A stretch of 64,000 nt of DNA. Source: Diphasiastrum complanatum (taxonomy: Eukaryota > Streptophyta > Lycopodiopsida > Lycopodiales > Lycopodiaceae). The notes beneath the pieces are model-generated. The model ran no database searches. It saw only the letters and a program-made list of their open reading frames with translations, and was not told the origin of the DNA. This document shows, piece after piece, positions 28,201 through 39,900 of this stretch; position 1 is the first letter of the stretch; the number at the start of each line of letters is the position of its first letter. Where the stretch lies: contig CM055097.1 of assembly GCA_029204225.1 (NCBI GenBank), positions 67,784,801 through 67,848,800 on the forward strand, given 5' to 3'. Made by a program: the position numbers and the translations under genes.

Positions 28201-30159
28201 GACAAGCATAACTATGTCAAATATGTTTGCTCCAGCACCATCATAGTCTTCGTGCATTACCTCTATATTGTACTACATCTTTGCATTAGTTCATAAGAAA
28301 TGGCAGCATCTTCAAAACATCACCGCGTTGGTGTTGAATACTTTCTTCATTTGATTAAATATCAGGAATAAGTGACAATCACAAACAGGTTTGTATGCAT
28401 CTCTCTGACCAAAATGTGTTAAACATTGCTTGATTGCAAACTTGCTTATAATGACGTCTAGTAGTAGAAAATTGAAAGTATATCAAGTCCTCACTCATTT
28501 AGCTACATGAGGTTGTTGGACGCTTCAACTCTACAATCTTATACAATTCATAGTTCAGAAAAAAGTAAACTTTCAAAAATGCATCACACTAGAGCTAATT
28601 TTCTTCCAAGGTAGCAAATAAGATGATTAGACATCTTCAAGGCAATTATACCTGACCGTCTGCGATTATCACAAGGACATGATATTGTCCACCACTGTCT
28701 TCTACAATTTGAATGGCGGCTTCAATTATTGGAGCAAAGGAAGTTGGTCCTGTCATGTTTAAAAAATGTTATCGAACAAGAAAATCCTCATCTACGACAA
28801 GGGTTTTACCTTTCAATAATCAAAGAGTAATTGCCCTCATCTTCTTAGGGGATGATTATGGAGAAATACTCGGGATCAGGCTACACATATGTCAAACATT
28901 GAACTTTATTCTACACATAAACAAAAATCAAACAAGTTGAGAGTTTAGAATTTTAAACTTACTAAAGTTGATTGTTGTTGAAAAATAATAGGATGGCTCA
29001 AATAGACGTAGATAAGTTAGAAAATCTCGTGTTTTCAATATGTGATGGTTCTCATCTCCTCCAACACCATAGTTCAATGAAGCAAGCATGGTATTTCTCT
29101 AATTCCAAAGAGCACACCTTATTTTCTCTAATTCCAAAGAGTTATTTTGGAAAATCGTTAAGAAAATAAATAAGGTTCCTTATAAGTAAGCTAGAGCTAC
29201 CTCTGGACAACAAAAGAGTCCACCAAATTTTCTTTGTTTCTCATCTCAATTGGCTTTTAAATGATTAAGATGATTTGTTACTTGCTAGTATTTATCTATC
29301 GATGTTAAGTCTAAGATGGTGCTTAAACATAATAATAAAGCTAGACAGCCTTGATAGAGTTTGCCTACAAAGGCTTAGACAATCAAGCCTCGCATGGATA
29401 GCGTGAAATTATTGTATTGCATTCCCGCTCACATCTAGTTCTCAAGTACAAGCACAACAAATATGCATGCATGATGTTACCTTAGATTTCATCCATTTAT
29501 ACATAGATCAGTGTGCTTAATAACTATAACTCTTTTGATAAAGGGTAAACTTAGCTATGAAGAAGGCTAGCACTAAAAAGCAAAACCTTCCCTGTTCAAA
29601 GGTAGGAAAAAATGGATATCATCACTTGAGCTTGCTTAAAGCTGAGCTAAACCTCAGAGCTAGCTACAAATATTGTTCTTTTTCAAAGGCAAGGGAAGGT
29701 AATCCATGAAGTAACCAGGATACCAAACGCGATAGAAAGAAAGAAAGAAAGCTTTATTAATGTCTTTTGAGCACCCGTGGGTGCATAAGACCAAAAAGAA
29801 AATATGTACAAGCAACAGTGGGAGCATCATCCATAGGAGGACGTGGCTGTAAAATGCTATAAACTAGCTATGAATAAAAGTAGAACAAAGCAAAAGTGAA
29901 ATAAGCCCACAACCCAGGCCAGGTATAACAGAAAGTACCAATGCCCACAACCCAGGGCTAGGTGGAGAATAAGTACATATCAGCGAAAGTAAGTGTGAAG
30001 TGTCTGTTGAGTGGAGCGTACAGTGGGCCCGGATGGAGGCAAGTGGCGACTACATCTGGGCTTTTTCCGCGGTGGCACAGGGATAGGAATCTCATCATCA
30101 AAGTCATCAACATGTGCTCGAGTCCAAAAGAAACCAGTGTGAAGCAGCTGCTGGGAGTC

Positions 30160-30197
<38 letters not shown>

Positions 30198-33100
30198 ACG
30201 ATTCACGTTCCACCCCGCCGTAGGACCTAATCCGGGTCCACCCACCGTGCCCTGGCCTGTGACCGAATCAAGCTGGATCCGACCTCCCTCCCAGACGGTG
30301 TCCCATACCACTCTCAGCCATCTCCTGCCTCACGCTAGCAAATATCCTAGCCGTGCACACGCTCTCCATCCACCTCCTCCTAGGTAGACACAATGGATGG
30401 CAAATGAGTCCTCCTCCCCTTGTATACCTCCAAGGAGAGAGACTCCAAGCCATGTGCACACCTAGATCATGACACGTGGCAACCATGCAGGTTCACGAGT
30501 CACCGATCAAGTCAACGGGCCCAGTCATCGTCCAATCTCAAGTTTGGGTTCGGGACCCAAGGGAGTTGGGTCCCTAACATTCCCTCTTCCTTAAAAAATT
30601 CCTTATCTAAGGAAGGAATCCAGGGAATCTCAGTTTAAGGTCATGTTCCTTCTCCCAAGTATCATTGTCCTTGGAACTTCCTTTCCAACGAACCAAGTAC
30701 TCAGTTACCTGATGGTTCCTGAGCCCACGTTGACGTACATCAACAACGGCCTGTGGTTCTGTAGGTACAAAGGATGATAGGTCCTCCAGCTGAATTAAGT
30801 CCTCCTGAGGCATCAAGTCATCCTTTCCACCAAGTCGTTCCTTCAAACGACTAATGTGAAAAACTGGATGTACCTTAACACCTTGAGGAAGTTCCAGCTG
30901 GTACGCATTCTGATGGAGTTTCTTTACTGTACGGAATGGCCCTACATAACGGGGTGACAACTTAGGACATTTTCCAGTCCTTAGTACCTTAGAATCTTTT
31001 GGAATTCTAAGATATACCCAAGCCCCTTCCTCGTAGACCCTAGGTTGTCGCTTTTGATTAGCGTAAAACTGGGCTCTATCCTGAGCCATTTTTTACGTTT
31101 TCGCGAGCAACAAGCAACATTTCTTGCATATCATGCAGGAAATCTACTGTTGCCTTAACCTTGAGGCCCTTGAGGCCCACCGAAATGGGAGCTAGGGCTG
31201 GAAACCATACATCAGAGAAAATGGACTAAAACCCGTCGCTGAGTGCTTTGCGCTATTATACGCAAACTCAATCATTGGAAGGTACCTTTCCCAATCCCCT
31301 GTCTTCTGGAAACATATGCTCGACATATCTTCCATAGACTGGTTTGTCCTCTCTGTCTGACCATCCGATTCAGGATGATCTGATGACCCCAAACTTAAGG
31401 TGGTCTCTAATTTCTCAAAGACCGCTTGCCAGAATTTGCCAGTGAACTTTGGATCTCGATCACTAACAATGTCATTCGGCAAACCAAACAACCTGAACAA
31501 CTTTTCCACGAAAAGTTGTGCAAGTTCAGAAGCTTTGACAGTTTGTTTGGTTGGTATGAACTGCGCAATTTTAGTTAACCTGTCAACTATTACCCAAATG
31601 GCATCATTTTGCTTCCCCGTTCGAGGTAGCCCAACCACAAAGTCCATGGAAATACTTTCCCACTTTCTTTCGGGAATTTCCAAGGGCATTAACAAACCAT
31701 TTGCCTTAAGTCTTTCAGCTTAATTAACTTGGCATTGCGCACACTTGCGAACATATGCCTCCACTTGACTTTTTAAGTTTGGCTAGTAAAAGTTCCTTTT
31801 TACTAAGTCAAGCGTCCTTTGAGTGCCAGGGTGCCCTGCACACGGGTTGTCATGACACTCATGCAAGATTTGGCCCCTTATATCATCATATTCTGGCACA
31901 CAAACTTTTCCATTCCGGAAAAGTAACCCATTCCTTATGGAATAGTCTCTTTGTATCTTGTCCTGAGGAGAAATCTTGGAATCCTGCATTCCAAGCTCAT
32001 TACTAGATCTAGAAGAACTTGCCAAGACGTCTAGCCAAATATGACCGAAGTACGTATCGGTCTTACACAAATCTCTTAAGGACAGATACAACTCAGATTG
32101 GATCTCAGAAAAGCTTAACTGATTAACTTCTCCAATCCGATTTAAGGCATCCGCGACACTATTAGAAGCACCCTTCCGGTACTCAATGTCATAATGAAAT
32201 TCTTGGAGCATCTCTGACCATCTGGCCTTACGACCCCTAAGGTCGACCGCATCGTTAATATACTTTAACACTTGATGGTTAGTAACTATAGTAAACTGGG
32301 AGCCATACAAATAATGTCTCCAAACTTTCAGGGCGTGAATAAAAGCAAAAAGTTCCTTGTCATAGGTGGAATACCGAGCAAGGTCCAACTTTTTGCTTTC
32401 AAAAGCTACTAGTCTACCATCCTGATATAGGACTGCGCCTATAGCATAGTCACTGGCATCCGTTTCAAGTACATACGGCTTGTTAGGATCCACTATGTGT
32501 AAAACACGCGCTGTAGTTACACAGTATTTGAGGTTCTCAAAACTCTGATTCAACTCTTTAGTCCAAGTAACTGGAGGACTGAACTTATTGTGCCGGCTAA
32601 CTCTTTTAACCCCCCCTGAGGACATTCGTCAAGGCCAATGCAATTAATGCATAGTTCAAGATGAATCTATGAAAAACCCCATAAAGCCCAAAAAGGACTT
32701 AACCTCCCAGATGGTTTAGGGATAGGCCATTCACGTACTTGTCAAACTTTATTTGGGTCAATTTCCAACCCATGGTCCGAAATGATGTGACCAAGGTATA
32801 ACAACCTTTTCTGGAAGAACACACATTTGGACTCCATGGCAAAACGCTTCTCCTGTCTAAGTAACTTTAAGATAGTCCTGAGATGCTCCTCATGCTCCTC
32901 TAAAGACTTACTATAGATGAGAATATCATCTAAGTAGACTATTACGAACTTTCCCAGATATGGACGAAGAAGATCGTTCATCATCTGTTGGAAAGTTGTT
33001 GGAGCATTTGTCAAGCCAAATGGTAAAACCAGAAATCCATAATGGCCGTACCTAGTTCTAAACCCGGTTTTTTCAACATCCTCAATCTTTATGCGAATCT

Positions 33101-33925
33101 GATGATACCCTGATCTGAAATCGATTTTGGTGAAGTACTTTGCACCATGCAATCGATCAACCAGTTCATCCATTCGCGGCAAAAGATAACGGTTTTTAAT
33201 CGTTAACTTATTCAACTTTTTTAAGTCCACACAAAGACGAGTACCTCCGTCTTTTTTATCAACAAGGAGCACAGGTGCCCCCCAAGGAGATTTACTAGGC
33301 CTTACATGGCCCATCATCTTAAGGTAATTTTGCAGTTGCCTGTAAACTTCATCCTCTTCAGTAGTACTCATCCTATATGGATACAGTGATATAGGTGAAC
33401 TACCAGGAATCAGTTTAATACCGTGGTCAACACCCCTTGAGGGGGGAAGACCCTCAGGAAGCTGCTCAGGAAATACATCGTTAAATTCTTGTCTAAGTTT
33501 CCTAAAAATTTCACCTTCCGGTGATTTTTCTTGCTTTAGGCTATTAGACATTAGTTCCATTTGGAGATTGTAAAATTGCAAACTATGTGCCCTGGCCTGT
33601 GACCATATCAAGCTGGATCCGACCTCCCTCCCAGACGGCTTCCCATACCAACGCCTAGGCTCTCAGCCATCTCCTGCCTCACGCTAGCAAACATCATGGC
33701 CGTGCACACGCTCTCCATCCACCTCCTCCTAGGTAGACAGAATGGATGGCAAATGAGTCCTCCTCCCCTTGTATACCTCCAAGGAGAGAGACTCCAAGCC
33801 ATGTGCACACCTAGATCATGACATGTGGCAACTATGCAGGTTCACGAGTCACCGGTCAAGTCAACAGGCCCAGTCATCGTCTAGTCTCAAGTTTGGGTTC
33901 GGGACCCAAGGGAGTTGGGTCCCTA

Positions 33926-33982
<57 letters not shown>

Positions 33983-36900
33983 TAGTGAGGTATATAAGGG
34001 ACAAAGGTACATAAGGCTAGAAGTGTATATTCCAAGTATGGTCTAACTTAAGGAGTGTAAAATGTCTCCAAGGAAAAAGCTTCAACATCTAGTAGTAAAC
34101 TAAGAAGGAAAGATACAAAGATGATCATAATTGAATAAAGACCTATAAGAGACTCATAACAAGAGTTTAAATGTACATAAGGCTATGTTCCAAGCATGGT
34201 CTAACTTAAGGAGCGTAAAAGGTCCTTAAGAAACAGTTATAACATCTAGTAGTAAAATAAGAATGAAAAGTACAAGGATTATAACATCTAGTAGTAAAAT
34301 AAAGAATGAAAAGTACTTGAATAAGGACCAATAAGAGGAACCTCATAACAAGTGTTCTCATGAACCAAATAATTTTAGTAAATAACTAGTCTGACTAAGT
34401 CGTATACTGCATGCCATATCATGAGATGAACTTCTAAAGATGTCTATGATGGTGAATAATGTGCATGTCATGGGTTTTATGGGGCATGTGTGACCATAAA
34501 GCTCGTTATGTGACTTTGTGCTATACGTCTCAAGATACTTGACAACGTTGTCCCTAGTCCCAATGTCCGAATTGTTGAAATATAAACCTAGTTAAATAAA
34601 TAAAACATAGCACATGGTCTTATTTGGGGCCAAAGTTTTTAAGGCCCAAGTAAACTTAGGCAAAAAAATTTTAGCACCAAACTCGTGGAGGGCCTTCTTG
34701 CATGATGATGCCACATACCCACTTGAGTTTGGTAGCCCCCCATGCACATGCATGGGGGAGAACAAGTTAGTTTGCCACCTAGCATAGCATGCATGAATAT
34801 TCTGACACTTGGCAATTGCATGCCAGTGATTGTACATAGTCAATTTCTATTTAATAGAGTCTCCACGAGTTGGAGAGTGTGTTGAATGGAATCATCTTCC
34901 ATCTTCATCATTTTTCATTATCTCCTTGATCTGAATACTTGTAGGAGGTCGCAGTTGGATCTGATCTGATCTTTTACATGTTTCTCCCTCTCCTCTCATC
35001 AGATTTCGATGAGGACAGTTGCATACCGATCCTTGGAGGAGGGCGCTACCATTCCAATGCTTTCTAGCTTCAATCAAGTGTTTCCATGACCAGAACGGCC
35101 ATCATTCAGATCTGATTGGTCGCTGGATTTGATTTGCTTGTTCCTTCATTTCTCCTCAGTGGATAGTCAGAATTGAATGAAATCAATTACACAAGATTTC
35201 TATTGCACAGGATCTGTCATTCCTTATGAGTAGAAGCAATTAGAAGTCAATCTGAATCTGATTTTTCCAGTGCATGGTCAGTGCATGCTCTTGCATGTTG
35301 TTGCATGAGCTTGCATGTTGCTCAAACGTTCTTGCATGTCAATGCATGTTGATTGCATGTGGTCTTTTAAGCCTCGAGGCAACTTGTGGGCTTATTAGAT
35401 CCAAGATCCTCAAGCTTCCGCTAAACTTTGGTGTCTAGAATTGTGTTTTTTCATGCTCTAGGCCACCCTGATTTGCAGCAGTGGTATCAAAGCTCTAGGG
35501 TCTATACTTTTCTTGCTTGGTTACTTGTCAATTCATTATTCTCATCATGGCTCAAACTGTTTATCTAGAATCCTCTTCAAACTATCATGCATGGGTTAGA
35601 GAGATAGAATATCAACTCCGGCAACATCCAGGGTGTTGGGAAATAGCTACTAAGTTATATCCTGAACCAACTCTAATGGATGGTAATAAAGCTGAGTATG
35701 ATCAGTGGAGGATTGCTAATAGCAAGGCTATTGGCATAATAGGTTTATCTCTATCCTTGAAGATAAGACTTGCATATCCAAGTATGAATAAAGCTTCTGA
35801 TCTTATTGATGCTACTAGGACAGATTTTGAGCATCCTTCTCTTCAAGACATCTGTCTTTTCACTGATCAACTTTATGCTCATAGATGGACAGGAGAAGAT
35901 CATGTAAGTGATTACATTGAGTCTTTGGAAAAGTTGTTTCTTCATTTAGAATTTGCAGGACCTGAGCATGCAATTTCGGAGAAGAAAAAGCTAGTTATCC
36001 TGTTGAGAGGTCTTCCAGTCTCTTACAAGAATTTCAGGACATCCATCACCATGCAGGCAGATATGACTTATGAAAAAGCTAAAGTAGCTTTACTTCGAGA
36101 GGAGCTGATGAGAGAAGAGGAGTTCCATATTCATGATGACACAGCTAAAGCTAAAGAATCCAAGCAAAAGGAAGATTCTCTACACCAGGCGTATTATGCA
36201 GGCCGGAAGCTAAACAACAAACAGAAAGGCAAGGGCAAGGACAACAAATGTCAACATTGTGGTAAAGTTGGACATTCTAAAAATTCCTGTTTCTTCAATC
36301 CTTATATCTCTTGTAAATTTTGTAAGAAGATAGGACATGCAGCAGCATTTTGTGACAAGAGGCCACAAGGTAGCTTCAAAAATGCTTTCAAAGGTAAACA
36401 ACAAGAAACAGAAAAACATGCAGTTACAGATGTAGCTAATAGAAGCAGACAACTAGTGAGAAGCCTGAATGTTCTTATCATCAAGAACCTGAATACAACT
36501 GTGCCTATGTTGCACAAACCTCCACCAAGTGCATGCAGAATGATACTGAGAAATCGGTGTCTATGTATGTGCCTATGAATTTGTCTCCCATTGTGGAGAA
36601 ATATTGCATGCAGGTTCCTGAAGACCTGCAGCTACCTTCTATAATGAAGGAAATGATTCCAGAAGCTCACCTTGAGGGGGAGTTTCAACAAACTATTGTC
36701 TTGTCTAGAGCAGGATGAAAACAGTTTCAAAATAGCAGATGTCGACAAGCCAAGTTACCATGAACAAGTAATCTTGGACTTAGAAAATGCCTTGCTAGAA
36801 TATGATCCTTTCTTGCAGGTGCAAACAGATGCTAGTGTAATTCAACTAGTGATGCAGCCAAGTAAGGATGTAGATTGCCAAGAACCAGTGTCAGAGCCAG

Positions 36901-39900
36901 AGAGAGTTCCTGAGATGACAATTCTTGAGCCAGTACCTGAGTTGCATGTGGCAGCATCCGAAAGTGCTGAGGTCCGAATGTTGGAGCCTTTGCATCAACA
37001 ATCATTTATAGAAGATGCCTCATTCACTTTGGTTGGGCGATGTCCCGACATTACTTTCGATTTGCTATACCTACAGATGATGCATACAGATCCTTTCGAC
37101 ACATGGCAGGATGCAGATGAAGAGCCGTCCAGTTTGCCAGCCACATTGTTACCTGGTTCTATGTTCCAGAATGTCAGTTTGTTGCAGCTTGCAACAGTCC
37201 CCCTACATCAGCAATATACAAAGACATGATGCCACATACCCACTTGAGTTTGGTAGCCCCCCATGCACATGTGCATGGGGGAGAACAAGTTAGTTTGCCA
37301 CCTAGCATAGCATGCATGAATATTCTGACACTTGGCAATTGCATCCAGTGATTGTACATAGTCAATTTCTATTTAATAGAGTCTCCACGAGTTGGAGAGT
37401 GTGTTGAATGGAATCATCTTCCATCTTCATCATTTTTCATTATCTCCTTGATCTGAATACTTGTAGGAGGTCGCAGTTGGATCTGATCTGATCTTTTACA
37501 TGTTTCTCCCTCTCCTCTCATCAGATTTCGATGAGGACAGTTGCATACCGATCCTTGGAGGAGGGCGCTACCATTCCAATGCTTTCTAGCTTCAATCAAA
37601 GTGTTTCCATGACCAGAACGGCCATCATTCAGATCTGATTGGGCGCTGGATCTGATTTGCTTGTTCCTTCATTTAGGCCACCCTGATTTGCAGCACGAAT
37701 GAGATAATCACCTCATCATCTGACTTTGACTTTGCATCATCACAATGCCTACGTTTGGAAAGGAAGCAAGTAATGAGGGCTGTATAGTACTCATGTTGGG
37801 GTCTGTGCCATGAAATACATCACTCCTTAGATGGACATCTCTTGTATTGTCAATGTTGCACATCTCTATTCAACATAGGATGGCGATGAGTGAAGCATAA
37901 CCAAAATAAACAATGGAATCTCTTTCTTACCTCATAATAAAGAAGACGAAGCATGGAAATCTCGAGTTGTGATAGAATAGCTAGTACCCATAAGGGAACG
38001 TAACAGGCTCTACCTGAGGTGACGATCTCGTTATATGGGATAGGGCGCCAGTCTAGAGCTATAGGTCGTTTGGGTGTGCCACGTTTCTTCATAGTCAATC
38101 CCTTCTTGTTGAGCATAACCTTTTGCCACCAATCTTGCCTTATGTTTATCTATAGAACCATCTGATTTGTACTTAGTTCTATAGACCCACTTGCATCCTA
38201 TGGCCTTTTTACCTGTAGGTAACCTAGCAAGTCTCCAAGTTTTGTTCTTCATGATTGAGTCGTACTCCTCATCATAGCTTTCCTCCAAATATCCTCTTTT
38301 TCAGCCTCTCTTAAAGTAGATGGATCCTTGGTTTCCAATACTGTGGCCATATATGCAAAGTGTACATAGAGAGGGAGCACCAGCAGCAGAGGCAAAGGCT
38401 CACCACGGCACATGGTTCCCTCGGATTCATCTACAGACTCCCTTGGTCTAGGCAACACAGACTCGGATGATGACAACTCTTAGTTGTATTTTACTCTTCA
38501 TTATGTTCATCAGCCATTATTGTACTCCATTTACGGTGCCATGTGGCCCGATTTTATATATGGTGTTTCTTTTGCACATGTGCCACAACCTCAGTATGGT
38601 TCATTATGGTTCAGTATGGTTCAATACGATTCAGTATGGTTCAGTATGATTCAGTATGGTTCCTTGTGATTTCAATTCGGTTTGTTGTGATCTCAAATGG
38701 ATAGAGAGAGAGACACACAGAAGAAAGAGAGTAAGAAAGAAAGAAAGAAAGCTTTATTAACGTCTTTTCCATGCCGAAAGGCATATAAGACGAACAAGTA
38801 CATCAGAAAAGATGGAAACAAGACGGATCAGTGTCGTCAAAACAATCTAACTAAAACCAAACTAACTAAGAAAAGAGTGATATAGCTTTAGTAGGTGATT
38901 GATTGGAGATTAAACTTATGTATTCATTCTATAGTAATTTACAAATTCATTGCCTAGAGATATGTTCCAAATCTTTTGGGTTGGAACGGAACAAGTTCCA
39001 TACGTGTGGAACATACTTTCTTTTTAAATTTTGGTGTTCGTTTGTTCAAAAAAAGGTTCCTTTCCCAAAAAGAGATTGAAATCCCATTTTTTAGAGTAGA
39101 TTTTCCTTTTTCTTTGAAGCAGCCCAATGCCATTCCCTCATTTTAACTAATTTACAAAAAAAAATCTACAAATTTTTGTTTTGTGATCAAACGTGTGCCA
39201 AAAAAAAATCAGGTCACGAAATGGACCGCATTTTGAATCATAGTTGCATCGAAACGCGTTTCCGGGCAAATACGTTTCTGAAACCGCGTTTCTCATAAAC
39301 GCGATTCATAACCCAGAATCGTTAAAAAAAAAAAAATTAAAAAAATAGCTTATGGCTGAAATTTTTTTAGGGGATCAATGGTCAAACCAGCATTTTGCCT
39401 CTCAGAAGTGCACTAGATGGGGCACAAACAAATCTTATTTTCAATAGCTATTTGGTTGTTATTTGCTTGAGTTTTCAATAAATGCTCAGGGGGTTCGAGG
39501 GGCGGTAGCCCCCCGAGAAACAGGGGGTCCGGGGGGCTGTAGCCCCGGTGGGGGGTTTGGGGGGCAACGCCCCCTAGCGGCGGGGTCCCGATGGTAAGGC
39601 CTCTTCATGATTTGGCCTTCCAACCCCCTAAGTGAAAACACACTTTTTGGTGTTTCGCATCCCCTTGGTCCTTTGGTTGTTCGCTCTCTCAGCATTTTGT
39701 TATTGTGTAGATCAGTCATCCAGAGTCTATTCTAGATCACCATTGAAGCCCTTCTCCAGGGTGCATGCTTGGATAGCACCATCATATGTACTTGCTTTAT
39801 TATAATCAGAATTTCAGATTCATGTTCATTGTTTCTTGTCTACACTAGATTCCGTTGTCAATTATAATAGGATTAATGCACCTAAATTGGACCATCCTGC

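Larger units (their letters stand above)
30248..33928 (-). mobile_element. Chromodomain Ty3/gypsy (chromovirus) lacking gag and protease
   Basis: LTRs at 30248-30579 (3' LTR in sense) and 33588-33928 (5' LTR) are about 95% alike, TG...CA. The polypurine tract AAGGAAGAGGGAA (30580-30592, minus strand) abuts the 3' LTR start TGTTAGGGACCC. The interior runs RT, RNase H, integrase, chromodomain. The 5' LTR is joined directly to the protease-RT linker, so primer site, gag and protease are deleted. It lies in RGLG intron 4, sense to the gene. No clean target duplication was found; GA tracts lie on both sides. Confidence 0.9.
34573..37695 (+). mobile_element. Copia-type element with intact gag, no pol (TR-GAG-like), 5-bp target duplication
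   Basis: 5' LTR 34573-35480 (908 bp, TGTTGAAATATAAACC...GCAGCA) is followed by the primer site TGGTATCAAAGC (35482-35493). The 3' LTR fragment 37227-37695 starts 134 bp into the LTR and lacks a further internal 306 bp. The target duplication CGAAT is at 34568-34572 and 37696-37700. The interior has an intact gag with two zinc knuckles and an unrecognised second ORF, but no protease, integrase or RT. Only a handful of differences separate the aligned LTR parts, so the insertion is young. It is antisense to RGLG in intron 4. Confidence 0.88.

Noticed and set aside
30268-30486. Paired ORFs at 30268-30486 and 33608-33808 as a gene family
   Set aside because: Both lie wholly inside the chromovirus LTRs.
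34592-35077. ORFs on the minus strand duplicated at 37174-37599
   Set aside because: They are LTR sequence; duplication of the ORFs is simply the LTR pair.
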